DNA from: Faecalibacterium sp. I4-1-79
Lineage (GTDB): Bacteria > Bacillota > Clostridia > Oscillospirales > Ruminococcaceae
Assembly (NCBI RefSeq): GCF_023347235.1
Contig: NZ_CP094467.1
Location: 806,001 to 870,000 of the forward strand
Direction: 5' to 3'
Length of the DNA: 64,000 nt
Of the stretch, positions 32,153 through 40,315 are shown piece after piece. Under the pieces are notes generated by a model. The model saw only the letters and a list, made by a program, of their open reading frames with translations. It did not search any database and was not told the origin of the DNA. Made by a program: the position numbers and the translations under genes. How positions within the stretch are numbered: position 1 is the stretch's first letter; each line of letters starts with the position of its first letter.

Positions 32153-33468
32153 AGGACGTTCTGCGCCCGGTTCTGGAACTTACGGTCGTGTTTCCCGGTT
32201 TGCTGCTTGCGTATTTTCCGGTAGGTTCCTATCTGAAGCTGCCGCCCGCAAAGCTTGCAGCAGGGGCGGTGCCGCTGCTGCTCGGGCTTTGCCTTGGCGG
32301 CGGGCTGTTTTGCTATCATTTTGGCATTTCAACGGCGTTCTCCGTGCTGCTTATTACGCTTACAGCAATTTTTTTGTATCTCAGAACGCTGCGTCTCTCT
32401 CTCTGGAAATCCGGAACCATCGCGCTTGCGGTCTGCGCGGTATTTGCGTGCCTGAACAGCCTGTCCCGGGCCGTCGGCACGGCAATCGTGATCCGGATGC
32501 AGCTGCCGCCGGACAAGCCGTGGTTCTGCTTTGGCGCCTGCATCTTTTATAATGCGGTCTGCTGGCTGATCACTGCCGCAGCCTATTATCCCGCCACCCA
32601 CGCAGTACGCGCGATGGTGGAGGATGACAATTTTGCGCAGACGTGGTATGTGTTCTGGGTACTGCCGCTGGTGTTCATCCTGCTGAACCTTTTTATAACC
32701 CCGCGCTACCAGATAACGCTCCGGACGGGGCGGGTCTTGCAGGTCTACATCGTTATGAGCATCGCGCTTTTGTTTCTGATGTTCATGTTCAATGCGATCT
32801 TTCTGCTGATGGCAAACAGCCTTAACCGGAATGCGAGATTGCAGCAGGAAAACCAGTTTCTTTCCATGCAGCAGCAGCGCTATGAAAGCCTGAAAACCGC
32901 CATTGATGAAGCCCGGCAGGCGCGGCACGATATGCGCCACCAGCTGAATCAGATCTCCGCACTGGCCGAGGCAGGAGATCTGGATAACCTGAAGGCTTAC
33001 CTTGCAAAAACGGTCTCCCGGATCCCGGATCTGGATATGAATTTCTGCGAAAACCGTGCAGCGGACAGTGTTGTCGGCTATTATTGTGCCCTTGCAAAGC
33101 GTGAGGGTGTTCCCTTTTGTGCCAAACTCGACTTACCACAGGTGCTTCCTGTGGACGAGATCGATCTGTGTCTGGTGCTGTCTAATCTTCTGGAAAACGC
33201 ATTCGAAGCCAGCCTGCGCACCGCACCCGCCCGGCGCAAGATCGCGATCACCGCGTATGTCCATGCCGAGCGGCTTCTTCTGGTCGAAGTGGAAAACGCA
33301 TTTGACGGCGCAGTTCACGAAAAAAGCGGGGTGTTCCGCTCTTCCAAGCGAAGGGAAAACGGGATCGGCATCCAGTCTGTCCGCCATATTGCAGAAAAGA
33401 CCGGCGGGGCAAGCACGTTTACCCATCAGAATGGCGTTTTCTCTGCCAAGGTCATGCTCTGCGGATAA
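32149..33468 (+). CDS. GHKL-type sensor histidine kinase (AgrC-like)
   Basis: A 439-residue membrane kinase starting at a TTG (32149) that overlaps the regulator stop; AAAGGGGG lies upstream. The N-terminal half has about six or seven membrane spans and little extracellular sequence, as in peptide-sensing kinases. The dimerisation helix holds the phospho-His in ARQARHDMRHQLNQ. The ATP-binding domain has NLLENAFEA (N box) and GIGIQSVRHIAEKTGG (G2). It would phosphorylate the preceding LytTR regulator. No autoinducer-peptide precursor or processing enzyme is visible nearby, so the signal is unknown. Confidence 0.9.
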   Translation: MKDVLRPVLELTVVFPGLLLAYFPVGSYLKLPPAKLAAGAVPLLLGLCLGGGLFCYHFGISTAFSVLLITLTAIFLYLRTLRLSLWKSGTIALAVCAVFACLNSLSRAVGTAIVIRMQLPPDKPWFCFGACIFYNAVCWLITAAAYYPATHAVRAMVEDDNFAQTWYVFWVLPLVFILLNLFITPRYQITLRTGRVLQVYIVMSIALLFLMFMFNAIFLLMANSLNRNARLQQENQFLSMQQQRYESLKTAIDEARQARHDMRHQLNQISALAEAGDLDNLKAYLAKTVSRIPDLDMNFCENRAADSVVGYYCALAKREGVPFCAKLDLPQVLPVDEIDLCLVLSNLLENAFEASLRTAPARRKIAITAYVHAERLLLVEVENAFDGAVHEKSGVFRSSKRRENGIGIQSVRHIAEKTGGASTFTHQNGVFSAKVMLCG

Positions 33469-33533
33469 GGAGCCTTTTGCTTTTGCGGGGATTTTTATAC
33501 CCGATTTTTTACAAAAAATTCACCCTGGCAGGG

Positions 33534-33562
33534 TTGCCGCCGCATACCGGATGTGCTATGAT
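33534..33562 (+). promoter_or_regulatory. Promoter of mgtE
   Basis: TTGCCG (33534-33539), 17-base spacer, TATGAT (33557-33562) with an extended TG. The leader is about 65 bases. I see no M-box magnesium riboswitch in it. Confidence 0.6.
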
Positions 33563-33632
33563 GAGGTGCAAAATTTGAAGCGGAGCGATGGATTTTGATT
33601 TGTCGAGCTCGCGGAATCAGGAGGAACTACCC

Positions 33633-35009
33633 ATGCAGAAGAATTATGTACAGGAAATTCTGAGCATCATTCACAGTGGTCTGCCCAAGGCAGAGCTGGC
33701 CGAAAAACTGTCGGATTACCATGAAAAGGATCTGGCAGATGCGTTGGAGGCACTGACCCCCGCCGAACGACAATCGCTCTATTCCATTCTGGGCGTGGAT
33801 ACCGTTGCCGAGATCTTTACCTATCTGGACGATGCCGAGCCGTATCTGAAGGAGCTGCCCAGCCACGAGGCCGCAAAGGTCATTTCCAACATGGACTCGG
33901 ACGATGCGGTGGACGCACTGGAAGACCTTGACGATACCGATAAAAACGAGATCGTCAACAAGCTGGACAAAGACTCGGTGGAAGATGTGAAGATGCTGCT
34001 CTCTTATGACGAGGATGAGATCGGCAGCAGAATGACCACCAACTACATCTCCATCAAAAACGATATGACCATCCGGCAGGCGATGAGCGAGCTGGTAAAG
34101 CAGGCCGGAGAAAACGACAACATCTCCACCCTGTATGTGGTGGATGAAAACGAGCATTTCTACGGTGCCATCGACCTGAAAGACCTCATCATTGCCCGGG
34201 CAGAGGAGAGCTTGGAAAGCCTGATCGTCCGCTCCTATCCCTATGTCACCGACCGGGAGCAGATCAGCGATTGTATCGACCGCATCGTGGACTACGCGGA
34301 GCGCAGTCTGCCTGTGTTGAACGATGCCGGTAAGCTGGTGGGCATCATCACCTCGTCCGATGTTGTCGAGCTGGTCGATGATGAGATGGGCGATGATTAC
34401 GCAAAGCTGGGCGGTCTGACCGGCGAGGAAGATCTGAACGAAAGCGTATTTGAAAGCGTGAAAAAGCGTCTCCCGTGGCTGATTGCATTGCTGTTCCTCG
34501 GGATGCTGGTCTCCTCGGTCGTCGGCGCGTTTGAATCTGTGGTAGCGGTGCTGCCGGTGGTCATTTGCTTCCAGTCCATGGTGCTGGATATGGCCGGTAA
34601 TGTTGGTACCCAGTCGCTGGCTGTGACCATCCGCGTGCTGGTGGATGAAAACCTGACCCTTTCCAAAAAATTGCAGCTGCTCTGGAAGGAGACCCGCGTG
34701 GGTCTTTTGAACGGTGCCATTCTGGCTGTGATGGCCTTGGGCTTTCTGGGCTGCTACATCCACTTTTTCAAGGGCTATGTCTGGACCTCGGCCTTTTTGC
34801 TGTCCGGCTGTGTCGGGCTGTCGCTGATCGTGTCCATGGTCATTTCCAGTCTGGTGGGCACGCTGATCCCGATGCTGTTCCATAAGATCCATATCGACCC
34901 GGCGGTCGCTTCCGGCCCGCTGATCACCACGATCAACGATCTGGTGGCGGTCGTGGTCTACTATGGCCTTGCCATGGTCGTGCTGATCGATCTGTTCCAC
35001 CTTGCATAA
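33633..35009 (+). CDS. mgtE: Magnesium transporter MgtE
   Basis: A 458-residue magnesium channel/transporter. The ATG at 33633 follows AGGAGG by 9 bases. The N-domain (about 15-125) contains DALEALTPAERQSLYSILG and SNMDSDDAVDALEDLDD. A CBS pair (about 130-255) follows with YISIKNDMTIRQAM and LPVLNDAGKLVGIITSSDV. A plug helix and five membrane spans end the protein, with the conserved PVVICFQSMVLDMAGNVGTQSLA in span 2. Acidic patches in the N and CBS domains fit intracellular Mg2+ gating. It is monocistronic, with promoter and terminator. Confidence 0.95.
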   Translation: MQKNYVQEILSIIHSGLPKAELAEKLSDYHEKDLADALEALTPAERQSLYSILGVDTVAEIFTYLDDAEPYLKELPSHEAAKVISNMDSDDAVDALEDLDDTDKNEIVNKLDKDSVEDVKMLLSYDEDEIGSRMTTNYISIKNDMTIRQAMSELVKQAGENDNISTLYVVDENEHFYGAIDLKDLIIARAEESLESLIVRSYPYVTDREQISDCIDRIVDYAERSLPVLNDAGKLVGIITSSDVVELVDDEMGDDYAKLGGLTGEEDLNESVFESVKKRLPWLIALLFLGMLVSSVVGAFESVVAVLPVVICFQSMVLDMAGNVGTQSLAVTIRVLVDENLTLSKKLQLLWKETRVGLLNGAILAVMALGFLGCYIHFFKGYVWTSAFLLSGCVGLSLIVSMVISSLVGTLIPMLFHKIHIDPAVASGPLITTINDLVAVVVYYGLAMVVLIDLFHLA

Positions 35010-35020
35010 TGGGTGCATCC

Positions 35021-35056
35021 AGCAGGGCGTTCCCTCCGGGGAGCGCCCTGCTTTGC
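35021..35056 (+). terminator. Terminator after mgtE
   Basis: AGCAGGGCGTTCCC pairs with GGGGAGCGCCCTGCT around TCC; TTTG follows. Confidence 0.75.
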
Positions 35057-35062
35057 GTTAAG

Positions 35063-35107
35063 ATGTTTTTTCCGCTGAAAATGCTCAGAGGGCATTCAGG
35101 CTCGTCC
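35063..35107 (-). repeat. Two-hairpin 3' element, fragment G
   Basis: In minus sense it reads GGGACGAGCCTGA, a shortened hairpin 1 (ATGCCC/GGGCAT-type arms with a tiny loop) and AGCGGAAAAAACAT; hairpin 2 is missing. It lies downstream of the candidate minus-strand transcript at 35137-35306, in the usual sense-3' arrangement. Confidence 0.5.
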
Positions 35108-35136
35108 CAGCCCAAAGAACAGTCGTGAACAAAAGA

Positions 35137-35306
35137 AAAAGCGACGACCCGTGCAGGTGGGTCATCGCTTTTCTCGTCCCTTGCGGGACAGGCAGGGTAA
35201 ATGATAAGAAGGTAAATGAAGAAAATAGCAAGGTGAAAAACAAAAGCGTGTGCGGAGCCGAAGTTGCTGCTCCAAAGTGAAGATGTATCCAAGTTTCACT
35301 TTTGTT
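35137..35306 (-). ncRNA. Candidate minus-strand small transcript with its own promoter and terminator
   Basis: A promoter (35313-35341) and a strong minus-strand terminator bound about 170 nt in a 659-bp gene-free gap (35010-35668). The terminator pairs AAAAGCGATGACCC with GGGTCGTCGCTTTT and is followed by TCTTTT. The 5' end can fold, because TTGGATACA and CACTTTGG arms have partners nearby. No ORF with an RBS was found; a leaderless 45-codon GTG frame is possible but unconvincing. No RNA family was recognised. Confidence 0.35.
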
Positions 35307-35341
35307 GGATACAACATACCACTTTGGAACAGAAATTGCAA
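35272..35341 (-). promoter_or_regulatory. Promoter with nested operator dyads
   Basis: Minus-strand TTGCAA (35336-35341), 17-base spacer, TATGTT (35313-35318) preceded by TG. Over the start site lie nested inverted repeats: TGTATCCAA (35284-35292)/TTGGATACA (35305-35313), and outside them CCAAAGTG (35272-35279)/CACTTTGG (35320-35327). This looks like a repressor site covering -10 to +35. Confidence 0.5.
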
Positions 35342-35551
35342 GAGGTTTTTTAAAATTTCTCCCTAAAAATACGCGGGAAATCGCATTTTTGTAGAAACGC
35401 ACAAATTTTGCGGAAAGTTCCCGGCAAACTGACGAACAAGCATAAAAACGGAAAGCCTGCCGGAAAACCGTGCAGGATACCTTTATAAAACCGGCGGGCA
35501 ATAGGAGATAGGCATGGAAAGCTGATTTTCGTGGGATATAGCCTGCACCGC

Positions 35552-35580
35552 TTTACAAGCAGCCGGTGGTGTGTTAAGAT
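35552..35580 (+). promoter_or_regulatory. Promoter of the MATE/exonuclease operon
   Basis: TTTACA (35552-35557), 17-base spacer, TAAGAT (35575-35580); the leader is about 80 bases. Confidence 0.5.
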
Positions 35581-35668
35581 GGACACATCTGCTGCAACCG
35601 GAAAAATGCACGCGCCGGGCAGCGGCAGCGTACCGGAAAAGTGTCCGGTGTCGGGAGGGGAGAAACGG

Positions 35669-37045
35669 ATGACAAAGCTACTGCATGGCAATGAAAAAAC
35701 CAGCCTGAACGGCGGACGGGAGCCGCTGTTCAGCCAGAAGGAACTGCTGGTATTGGCCGTTCCGCTGCTGGTGGAGCAGCTGCTGGAAGTAACGGTGGGC
35801 ATGGCCGACACCATGATGGTGTCCCGCTGCGGCGAGGCGGCCATCTCCGGCGTCAGTCTGGTGGATATGATCAACAACCTTATCATCGTGCTGTTTGCGG
35901 CGCTGGCTACCGGCGGCGCGGTGGTGGTAAGCCAGTATCTGGGGGCAAAGGATCGCCCGGATGCCGACAAAAGCGCCGGTCAGCTGCTGCTGCTCAGCGG
36001 ACTGTCCGGCATGGTGATCGGCGCGGTATGCTTTGTGCTGGCCCGCCCCATGATCCGGCTGTTCTACGGCTCTATTGACGCTGACGTGCTGGATGCGGGC
36101 GTGAAATATTTGCAGATCATCGCCCTCAGCTACCCGTTTCTGGCGCTGTACAACGGCGGCGCGGCGCTGTTCCGCAGCATCGGCAACTCCAAGATCTCCA
36201 TGCAGATCAGCTTTCTGATGAACATCATCAACATCGTGGGCAACGCAGTGTGCATCTTCGGCTTCAAAATGGGAGTGGACGGCGTAGCGTGGCCCAGCGT
36301 GGTGTCCCGCGTGGTGGCTGCGGCGCTCATCCTGCGCAAGTGCTACCGGGAGGATGCGGTGCTTACCGTGCCAAAGACCCTGCGGCTGGACGGTGGCATG
36401 GCAAAGCGCATTCTGGGCATCGGTATCCCCTCGGCCTTTGAAAACAGCCTGTTCGAGGCCGGGCGCATTCTGGTGGTGAGCATGATCTCCACCTTCGGCA
36501 CGGTGCAGATCGCAGCCAACGCAGTGGCAAACAATTTGGACGGCATGGGCGTCATCCCGGGCAAGGCCATCAGTCTTGCCATGATCACGGTGGTGGGACG
36601 CTGCATCGGTGCCGGTGACCACGAACAGACCGTTTACTACACCCGCAAGCTGCTGCTGTGGGCTTACATTACGATGGGGCTTTCCAACGGGGCGATCCTG
36701 CTGTTCCTCCGGCAGCTGGTGGGCATCTACGCCCTTTCCGGCGAGACCATGGAGCTGGCCATCACGCTGGTCACCATCCACGCGGGCTGCGCCATTATCT
36801 TCTGGCCGCTGTCCTTCGTGCTGCCCAACGCCCTGCGCGCGGCCAACGACGTAAAATTTACCATGGTGGTGTCCATCCTCAGCATGGCATGCTGGCGGCT
36901 GGGCTTCAGCTATCTGCTGTGCGTCCGCATGGGCTGGGGCGCTGTGGGCGTGTGGGTGGCTATGGTCATCGACTGGACCTGCCGCGTGACCTGCTTTGTG
37001 CTGCGCTTCCGCAGCGGCGCATGGAAAACAAAATATCAGGCATAA
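35669..37045 (+). CDS. MATE-family efflux transporter
   Basis: A 458-residue, roughly 12-span exporter that exchanges cations for drugs or metabolites. The start at 35669 has GGGAGGGGAG upstream; the frame upstream lacks an RBS. Family features are VPLLVEQLLEVTVGMADTMMVSR in span 1, ATGGAVVVSQYLGAKDRPDA, and in the second half GIGIPSAFENSLFEAGRILVV with AANAVANNLDGMGVIPG. Substrate is unknown. It is followed after 16 bases by exonuclease III and then a second small exporter, so the three are probably co-transcribed. Confidence 0.92.
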   Translation: MTKLLHGNEKTSLNGGREPLFSQKELLVLAVPLLVEQLLEVTVGMADTMMVSRCGEAAISGVSLVDMINNLIIVLFAALATGGAVVVSQYLGAKDRPDADKSAGQLLLLSGLSGMVIGAVCFVLARPMIRLFYGSIDADVLDAGVKYLQIIALSYPFLALYNGGAALFRSIGNSKISMQISFLMNIINIVGNAVCIFGFKMGVDGVAWPSVVSRVVAAALILRKCYREDAVLTVPKTLRLDGGMAKRILGIGIPSAFENSLFEAGRILVVSMISTFGTVQIAANAVANNLDGMGVIPGKAISLAMITVVGRCIGAGDHEQTVYYTRKLLLWAYITMGLSNGAILLFLRQLVGIYALSGETMELAITLVTIHAGCAIIFWPLSFVLPNALRAANDVKFTMVVSILSMACWRLGFSYLLCVRMGWGAVGVWVAMVIDWTCRVTCFVLRFRSGAWKTKYQA

Positions 37046-37061
37046 CAATAAGGAGAAAAGC

Positions 37062-37814
37062 ATGAAACTGATCAGCTGGAACGTGAACGGTCTGCGCGCC
37101 TGCCTGACCCACGGCTTTGCCGAAAGCTTTGCCGCGCTGGACGCGGACATCTTCTCGGTGCAGGAGACCAAGATGCAGCCGGGACAGGCAGATTTTGCGC
37201 CGGAGGGCTACACCGAATACACCTATTCGGCCGAGAAAAAGGGATACTCCGGCACAGCCTGCTGGTGCAAAACGGCACCGCTGGCAGTGACCACCGGCAT
37301 CGGGCTGGAACAGCACGACCACGAGGGGCGGGTGCTGACGCTGGAATACCCCGGCTTTTATCTGGTGAACTGCTACACCCCCAACAGTCAGGACGGGCTG
37401 AAGCGGCTGGACTACCGCATGGAGTGGGAGGATGCCTTCCGGGCGTACCTGCTGGCGCTGGACGCAAAAAAGCCGGTGATCCTGTGCGGAGACCTGAACG
37501 TAGCACACACTGAGATGGATATCAAAAACGCTAAGACCAACCGCATGAGCGCGGGCTTTACCGATCAGGAGCGCGCCAAAATGACCGAGCTGCTGACGGC
37601 GGGTTTTGCGGACAGCTTCCGGGTGGTGCACCCGGACGAGGTGAAGTACAGCTGGTGGAGCTACCGCTTCCACGCACGGGAAAAGAACGCGGGCTGGCGC
37701 ATCGACTATTTTATCGTTTCCCGGCGCATTGCAGACCGCATCCGCGCCGCCGAGATCCACAACGAGATCTTTGGCTCCGACCATTGCCCGGTGGAGCTGC
37801 AGATCGACCTGTAA
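37062..37814 (+). CDS. xth: Exodeoxyribonuclease III / AP endonuclease
   Basis: A 250-residue Mg2+-dependent enzyme of base-excision repair that cuts at abasic sites and trims 3' ends. The ATG follows AAGGAG by 7 bases. Active-site motifs are in order: MKLISWNVNGLRA (Asn), FSVQETKMQPGQ (Glu), YTPNSQDGLKRLDYR, VILCGDLNVAH (Asp/Asn), YSWWSYRF and the final GSDHCPVEL (Asp-His). Length is typical of the ExoA branch. It is cytoplasmic, located between two transporter genes. Confidence 0.95.
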   Translation: MKLISWNVNGLRACLTHGFAESFAALDADIFSVQETKMQPGQADFAPEGYTEYTYSAEKKGYSGTACWCKTAPLAVTTGIGLEQHDHEGRVLTLEYPGFYLVNCYTPNSQDGLKRLDYRMEWEDAFRAYLLALDAKKPVILCGDLNVAHTEMDIKNAKTNRMSAGFTDQERAKMTELLTAGFADSFRVVHPDEVKYSWWSYRFHAREKNAGWRIDYFIVSRRIADRIRAAEIHNEIFGSDHCPVELQIDL

Positions 37815-37829
37815 TATAAGGAGAAGCCA

Positions 37830-38315
37830 ATGCTGAAAAATTATCTTCTGATCTTCCTTATCTCCATGGTGCCCATCATCGAGCTGCGCGGGGCCATCCC
37901 TATCGGGCTGGGCATGGGGCTGCCGGTGCTGCCCACCTACCTTTTGTGCGTGCTGGGCAATATGATCCCGGTGCCCTTCATCTACCTGTTTGCCCGCAAG
38001 TTCCTTATCTGGGGCTACTACAAGCCCCTCATCGGCCCCATCTGCCGCTTTTGCATCAACAAGGGCGAAAAGGGTGGCCGCGCACTGGAAGCCAAGGCAG
38101 GCAAGGGCCTGACTGTGGCACTGCTGCTGTTCGTGGGCATCCCGCTGCCGGGCACCGGTGCGTGGACGGGCACGCTGGCAGCCTCCATTCTGGATATGAA
38201 GTTCAAGGACGTGCTGATCGCCTGTATGGGCGGTGTGCTGCTGGCGGGCATCATCATGGGCTTGGCAAGCGCCGGGCTGCTGGGCGCGCTCAGCGGGCTG
38301 TTTGCGGCAGGCTGA
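37830..38315 (+). CDS. Small multidrug-export family membrane protein (COG2426)
   Basis: A 161-residue membrane protein with about four spans. Conserved family features are IIELRGAIPIGLGMGLP near the N-terminus, GNMIPVPFIYLFARKFL, and the reentrant FVGIPLPGTGAWTGTLAASIL. The family is named for putative export but its substrate is not established. It starts 15 bases after the exonuclease III stop with AAGGAG upstream, so it ends the MATE-xth operon. Confidence 0.8.
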   Translation: MLKNYLLIFLISMVPIIELRGAIPIGLGMGLPVLPTYLLCVLGNMIPVPFIYLFARKFLIWGYYKPLIGPICRFCINKGEKGGRALEAKAGKGLTVALLLFVGIPLPGTGAWTGTLAASILDMKFKDVLIACMGGVLLAGIIMGLASAGLLGALSGLFAAG

Positions 38316-38437
38316 CAAAACGCGGACGCTTTTGTCGTGAAAAATGCCGGTAGCTTTTCCGCCCGGAGTGTGTTAAACTAGGTAACAGTTGTGTAAAGAC
38401 AGGGATCTGCTCCCGGTCAGAAAGGACGTTATAGAAC

Positions 38438-39826
38438 ATGGATCAGGCACTGAATCAGAAAATTGACGCATATATTGCGGAAAATAAGGAGCAGCTGCTG
38501 CAGGACATTGCAGCGCTGGTCGCCATCGACAGCGTGGAGGGCACCCCGGAGGAGGGCGCACCCTTCGGCGCAGGCCCCCGGGCGGCACTGGACAAGACGC
38601 TGGAGCTGGCAGCAGGCATGGGCTTTGCCACCCGCAACTGCGAAAACTACATCGGCTATGCCGAGCTGGCCGGTGCAGACCCGGAAAAATATCTGGCTAC
38701 CATCTGCCATGTGGACGTTGTGCCCGTGGGCAACGGCTGGACGGCAGACCCCTTTAAGATGCGCATTCAGGACGGCTGGCTGCTGGGCCGCGGCGTCTCG
38801 GACGATAAGGGCCCGATGATCGTCACTCTGTACGCGCTGAAGTTCCTCAAAGAGCAGGGCTACCAGCTGCGCTACCCCATCCGTGCCATTGTGGGCGACA
38901 ACGAGGAGACCCACATGAACGATGTGAAGTACTATCTGGAAAACTATCCCGCCCCGGTGTTCTGCTTTACCCCGGATGCCGAGTTCCCGGTGTGCAACGG
39001 CGAAAAGGGTCACTTCGGCGGCAAGATCGTCAGCCCGGTGTGCAACGGCGTCATTGCAGAGTTTGAGGGCGGTGTTGCCAACAACGCGGTGCCGGACCGC
39101 GCCAGCGCACTGGTCAAGACCGATATCCGCAAGCTGAAGAACGCCCCCAACATCACGCTGGAACCGGAAGGGGACGGCGTGCGGGTGCGCGGCTGGGGCA
39201 AGTCCGGCCATGCCGCTATGCCGGAGGGCACGGTGAACGCCATTGGTCTGGTGGTGGAGTATCTGCTGGACAACGGCCTGTGCAACGATGCCGAGCGCGC
39301 TTATCTGGAGGCACTGCGCAAGCTGCACAGCTCCACCGCAGGCACCGGCCTTGGCATCGACTGCGCCGATGGCCCCTTTGGCCCGCTGACCATCATCGGC
39401 GGCCGCATCTATATGGAGGACGGCAAGCTGGTGCAGACCATCGACAGCCGCTTCCCCACCTGCACCGACGGCGAAAAGCTGACCGCACAGATCACCGCTG
39501 CGCTGGGCGAGGGCGCAAAGCTGGAGGATGTGGACGCAGCCGAGCCTTTCTACATCGAGGCCGACAGCCCCGCCATCCGCGCCTGCATCGACACCTACAA
39601 CGAGGTGACCGGCGAGAACGCCACCCCCTTCACCATGGGCGGCGGCACCTATGCCCGCCACTTCCCCTATGCTGTCAGCTTCGGCCCGGAGCATGAGGAC
39701 GTGAAGCTGCCGGAGTTCGGCGGTCCGATGCACGGCGCTAACGAAGCTGCTCCCATCGACAAGCTGCTGGAGGCCGTCAAGATCTACATTCTGGCGCTGC
39801 TGCGGTTGGAAGAGGTCGACTTCTGA
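38438..39826 (+). CDS. pepV: M20-family dipeptidase (PepV/Sapep type)
   Basis: A 462-residue zinc peptidase, cytoplasmic, that cleaves dipeptides. Metal ligands and catalytic residues are visible: the first His/Asp in ICHVDVVPVGNGW, the bridging Asp in GRGVSDDKGPM, the Glu pair in VGDNEETHMND, the Asp of FTPDAEFPV, and the last His in YARHFPYAVSFGP. A lid/dimerisation domain lies at about 200-350, with HAAMPEGTVNAI. RBS AAAGGACG is somewhat distant from the ATG. It precedes the DUF3842 gene by 8 bases. It fits use of peptides imported by a system like that at 2.1-8.8 kb. Confidence 0.9.
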   Translation: MDQALNQKIDAYIAENKEQLLQDIAALVAIDSVEGTPEEGAPFGAGPRAALDKTLELAAGMGFATRNCENYIGYAELAGADPEKYLATICHVDVVPVGNGWTADPFKMRIQDGWLLGRGVSDDKGPMIVTLYALKFLKEQGYQLRYPIRAIVGDNEETHMNDVKYYLENYPAPVFCFTPDAEFPVCNGEKGHFGGKIVSPVCNGVIAEFEGGVANNAVPDRASALVKTDIRKLKNAPNITLEPEGDGVRVRGWGKSGHAAMPEGTVNAIGLVVEYLLDNGLCNDAERAYLEALRKLHSSTAGTGLGIDCADGPFGPLTIIGGRIYMEDGKLVQTIDSRFPTCTDGEKLTAQITAALGEGAKLEDVDAAEPFYIEADSPAIRACIDTYNEVTGENATPFTMGGGTYARHFPYAVSFGPEHEDVKLPEFGGPMHGANEAAPIDKLLEAVKIYILALLRLEEVDF

Positions 39827-39834
39827 GGTACGGC

Positions 39835-40254
39835 ATGAACGTGCTTGTCATTGACGGACAGGGCGGGGGACTGGGGCGCCAGCTGGTGGCTGCCCTCAGT
39901 GCCCAGTGCCCGGACATCCGGCTGGTGGCCGTGGGCACCAACAGTGTGGCCGCACAGGCCATGCACAAGGCCGGGGCGCAGCGCGCCGCCACCGGTGAGA
40001 ATGCCGTGGTGGTGAACTGCCGCAATGCGGATATCATCGTGGGGCCCATCGGTATCGTCATTGCAGATGCGCTGCTGGGGGAGATCACCCCCGCCATGGC
40101 CACGGCAGTATGCCAGAGCAGCGCCACCCGGGTGCTGATCCCGGTGAACCACTGCGAAAACTATATCGTCGGCGTGCCCGACCAGCCCATCGGCAGCCTT
40201 GTAGCTGCCGCCGTGCAGAAGGTGAAAGCCCTCTGCGCCGGGGAAGGCTGCTGA
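39835..40254 (+). CDS. DUF3842 family protein
   Basis: A 139-residue protein with a Rossmann-like N-terminus (MNVLVIDGQGGGLGRQLVAAL) and a conserved C-terminal half (IIVGPIGIVIADALLGEITPAMA ... VNHCENYIVGVP). It matches the DUF3842 family found in Clostridia, whose function is unknown. The glycine-rich start suggests nucleotide binding. It lies 8 bases after the dipeptidase gene with which it is probably co-transcribed. Confidence 0.8.
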   Translation: MNVLVIDGQGGGLGRQLVAALSAQCPDIRLVAVGTNSVAAQAMHKAGAQRAATGENAVVVNCRNADIIVGPIGIVIADALLGEITPAMATAVCQSSATRVLIPVNHCENYIVGVPDQPIGSLVAAAVQKVKALCAGEGC

Positions 40255-40269
40255 AAATTTCTACAAACA

Positions 40270-40307
40270 AACAGGCGGCTGTACAAAATGCTGTACAGCC
40301 GCCTGTT
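40270..40307. terminator. Bidirectional terminator between convergent genes
   Basis: AACAGGCGGCTGTACA and TGTACAGCCGCCTGTT form a perfect 16-bp stem with a 6-base loop. It serves the plus-strand DUF3842 gene and probably the minus-strand HD gene. Confidence 0.85.
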
Positions 40308-40315
40308 TAGTTTAT

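Noticed and set aside
32149-33468. A full agr-type quorum-sensing locus
   Set aside because: The kinase and regulator resemble AgrC and AgrA, but no AgrB-like peptidase or AgrD-like peptide gene is found nearby, so only the two-component part is supported.
33469-33632. A magnesium-sensing M-box riboswitch upstream of mgtE
   Set aside because: The leader after the predicted promoter is only about 65 nt, too short for an M-box, and no conserved M-box motif is visible.
34933-35501. Overlapping minus-strand frames of 119 and 138 codons in the mgtE-MATE gap
   Set aside because: They lack RBSs, run through terminator hairpins and a promoter, and their composition looks non-coding. The DNA there is better explained as regulatory or a small RNA.
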